Positions 50,393 through 50,988 of a DNA stretch of 50,988 nucleotides are shown here, piece after piece. Source of the DNA: a virus; the IMG/VR virus record IMGVR_UViG_3300028864_000007, positions 1 to 50,988 of that record. One strand, 5' to 3'. The stretch's first letter is position 1, and the number at the start of each line of letters is the position of its first letter. The notes beneath the pieces were generated by a model that searched no databases, was not told where the DNA came from, and saw nothing but the letters and a program-made list of their open reading frames with translations. A program made the translations under genes and the position numbers.

Positions 50393-50638
50393 ATGAAGCC
50401 AATTAAATTTAAAGAGTCAAACATCTGCATTGGTGAAAGCCAGCCAGATTATTTGCCATTGCCAGCATTTTTAGATAGTGAAGATGTACATGTTCCTATG
50501 ACAATGTGCTTTGAGCTTAGTGACGAAGAAAAGAAGCAAGTTGCTGAGACTGACCAAATTTGGATTACTGTACTGACATTTGGAAGTCCATTTCACCCAA
50601 TTATGGATTCAGTTATTAAACCTGAAAACTTCGAATAA
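50393..50638 (+). CDS. Hypothetical conserved-type protein, 81 residues
   Basis: A small acidic protein: MKPIKFKESNICIGESQP then YLPLPAFLDSEDVHVPMTMC and DEEKKQVAETDQIWITVLTFG. The pattern of an N-terminal strand, QPxYLPLPA and a helix with W-x-T is of a small protein that recurs in Bacteroidota phages as I recall; function not known. It starts four bases after the previous stop. Confidence 0.7.
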   Translation: MKPIKFKESNICIGESQPDYLPLPAFLDSEDVHVPMTMCFELSDEEKKQVAETDQIWITVLTFGSPFHPIMDSVIKPENFE

Positions 50639-50639
50639 C

Positions 50640-50837
50640 ATGAGAACAATTCTATTATTGTGTGTTGTAACACTCTCCTCATGTGCTTCAATGCGAATAC
50701 CAAATCCTCAAAACTGGAACAGTGATATTACATTGCAAAGAATATATGCTAAAGAGGAACAGAAGAATGCTGAACTTGTTTCACATCGAATACAAATAAT
50801 AAGGCCTGATACTATTACAATATCAGACCCATTCTAA
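50640..50837 (+). CDS. Small lipoprotein, 65 residues
   Basis: The frame is open from 50580, but the ATG at 50640 (MRTILLLCVVTLSSCASMR...) gives a proper signal peptide: charged start, hydrophobic core and lipobox LSSC (Cys15). The mature part is short and polar. Lipid-anchored outer-membrane spanins and superinfection-exclusion proteins have this form; the membrane-anchored coiled-coil protein at 47140 could be the inner partner. It is the last gene before the two-way terminator. Confidence 0.8.
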   Translation: MRTILLLCVVTLSSCASMRIPNPQNWNSDITLQRIYAKEEQKNAELVSHRIQIIRPDTITISDPF

Positions 50838-50841
50838 ACTA

Positions 50842-50869
50842 AAAAGAGGAACCATTTGACTCCTCTTTT
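50842..50869. terminator. Two-way terminator between convergent transcripts
   Basis: AAAAGAGGA pairs with TCCTCTTTT, a perfect 9-bp stem with a 10-base loop and A/T tracts on both sides. The rightward transcript ends here from the left (lipoprotein gene), and the leftward transcript ends here after the gene at 30-233, via the circle junction. It overlaps the first eight bases of the repeated 127-bp segment. Confidence 0.85.
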
Positions 50870-50988
50870 CTTATTTAGTGTAACTGCTTATTATATATCG
50901 TCCTCGTCTTCAAATTCAGTATAAAAGCATGGGCCACAGATACCAGATATTAATAACTCTCGTTTGTCTGCTTCCATATCTGGAAATG
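50862..50988. repeat. Terminal direct repeat, right copy
   Basis: Identical to bases 1-127. It contains the 3' part of the terminator and, from 50891, a partial second copy of the first minus-strand gene. This is the assembly overlap of a circular contig and should be trimmed for gene counting. Confidence 0.9.

Noticed and set aside
1-50988. CRISPR array, integrase, transposase or rRNA
   Set aside because: No regular repeat-spacer pattern, no tyrosine or serine recombinase motifs and no insertion-sequence ends were seen; the repeats present are iteron-like, promoter-like or coding.
50862-50988. Physical direct terminal repeat of the virion DNA
   Set aside because: The length equals a common assembly k-mer and the cut falls inside a terminator; circular closure is the simpler reading.

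Overview
The window is a complete or near-complete genome of a tailed double-stranded DNA phage, long-tailed (siphovirus-like), recovered as a circular assembly. Bases 50862-50988 repeat bases 1-127 exactly, so the unique circle is 50,861 bp. The host is probably a member of the Bacteroidota. The genome is AT-rich, most genes lack a purine-rich Shine-Dalgarno sequence, and two gene clusters are preceded by exact copies of the Bacteroides-type -7 element TAnnTTTG. The tail-tip proteins carry InlB-like, PKD-like and BspA-type leucine-rich repeats, and several small proteins are of kinds I associate with Bacteroidota phages. I see no integrase or excisionase; a virulent life style is likely.

Layout. 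30-3024 (minus): thirteen small, tightly packed, mostly unrecognised genes, probably early or host-takeover functions. 3025-3630: non-coding and motif-rich. 3691-5142 (minus): a 315-residue protein with a duplicated domain and an 80-residue protein. 5143-6883: 1.7 kb without genes, holding AT-rich repeats, a GC-rich hairpin and a large inverted repeat. 6884-30286 (plus): terminase, a strongly expressed unknown structural protein, portal, scaffold, capsid, connector and tail-completion proteins, tape measure, tail tip, repeat-rich receptor-binding proteins, holin and lysozyme. 30477-41385 (plus): a small regulator-like protein, then replication and recombination genes (Cas4-like nuclease, Enc34-type single-strand-binding protein, family A polymerase, VapE-type primase-helicase, ThyX, VRR-NUC, SNF2-like helicase). 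41470-46588 (plus): a nucleotide and DNA-modification cluster. 46634-50837 (plus): nucleotidyltransferase-like protein, DNA ligase and small proteins. The rightward and leftward transcripts converge on a two-way terminator at the circle junction.

The most interesting system is at 41470-46588: a NodU/TobZ-type carbamoyltransferase, a P-loop kinase, two thymidylate-synthase-fold proteins and a dUTPase-fold protein. Both synthase-fold proteins keep the catalytic Cys and carry Asp at the position that is Asn in true thymidylate synthase, as in T4 dCMP hydroxymethylase. ThyX supplies dTMP separately. The inferred product is 5-hydroxymethylcytosine DNA that is further carbamoylated (5-carbamoyloxymethylcytosine).

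Other structure that ordinary gene annotation would miss: four ~114-bp intergenic repeats placed before gene clusters (candidate phage promoters); two related AAACAATAA-rich inverted-repeat loci almost half a genome apart; and a tRNA-like element with a ~52-nt insertion in its anticodon loop.
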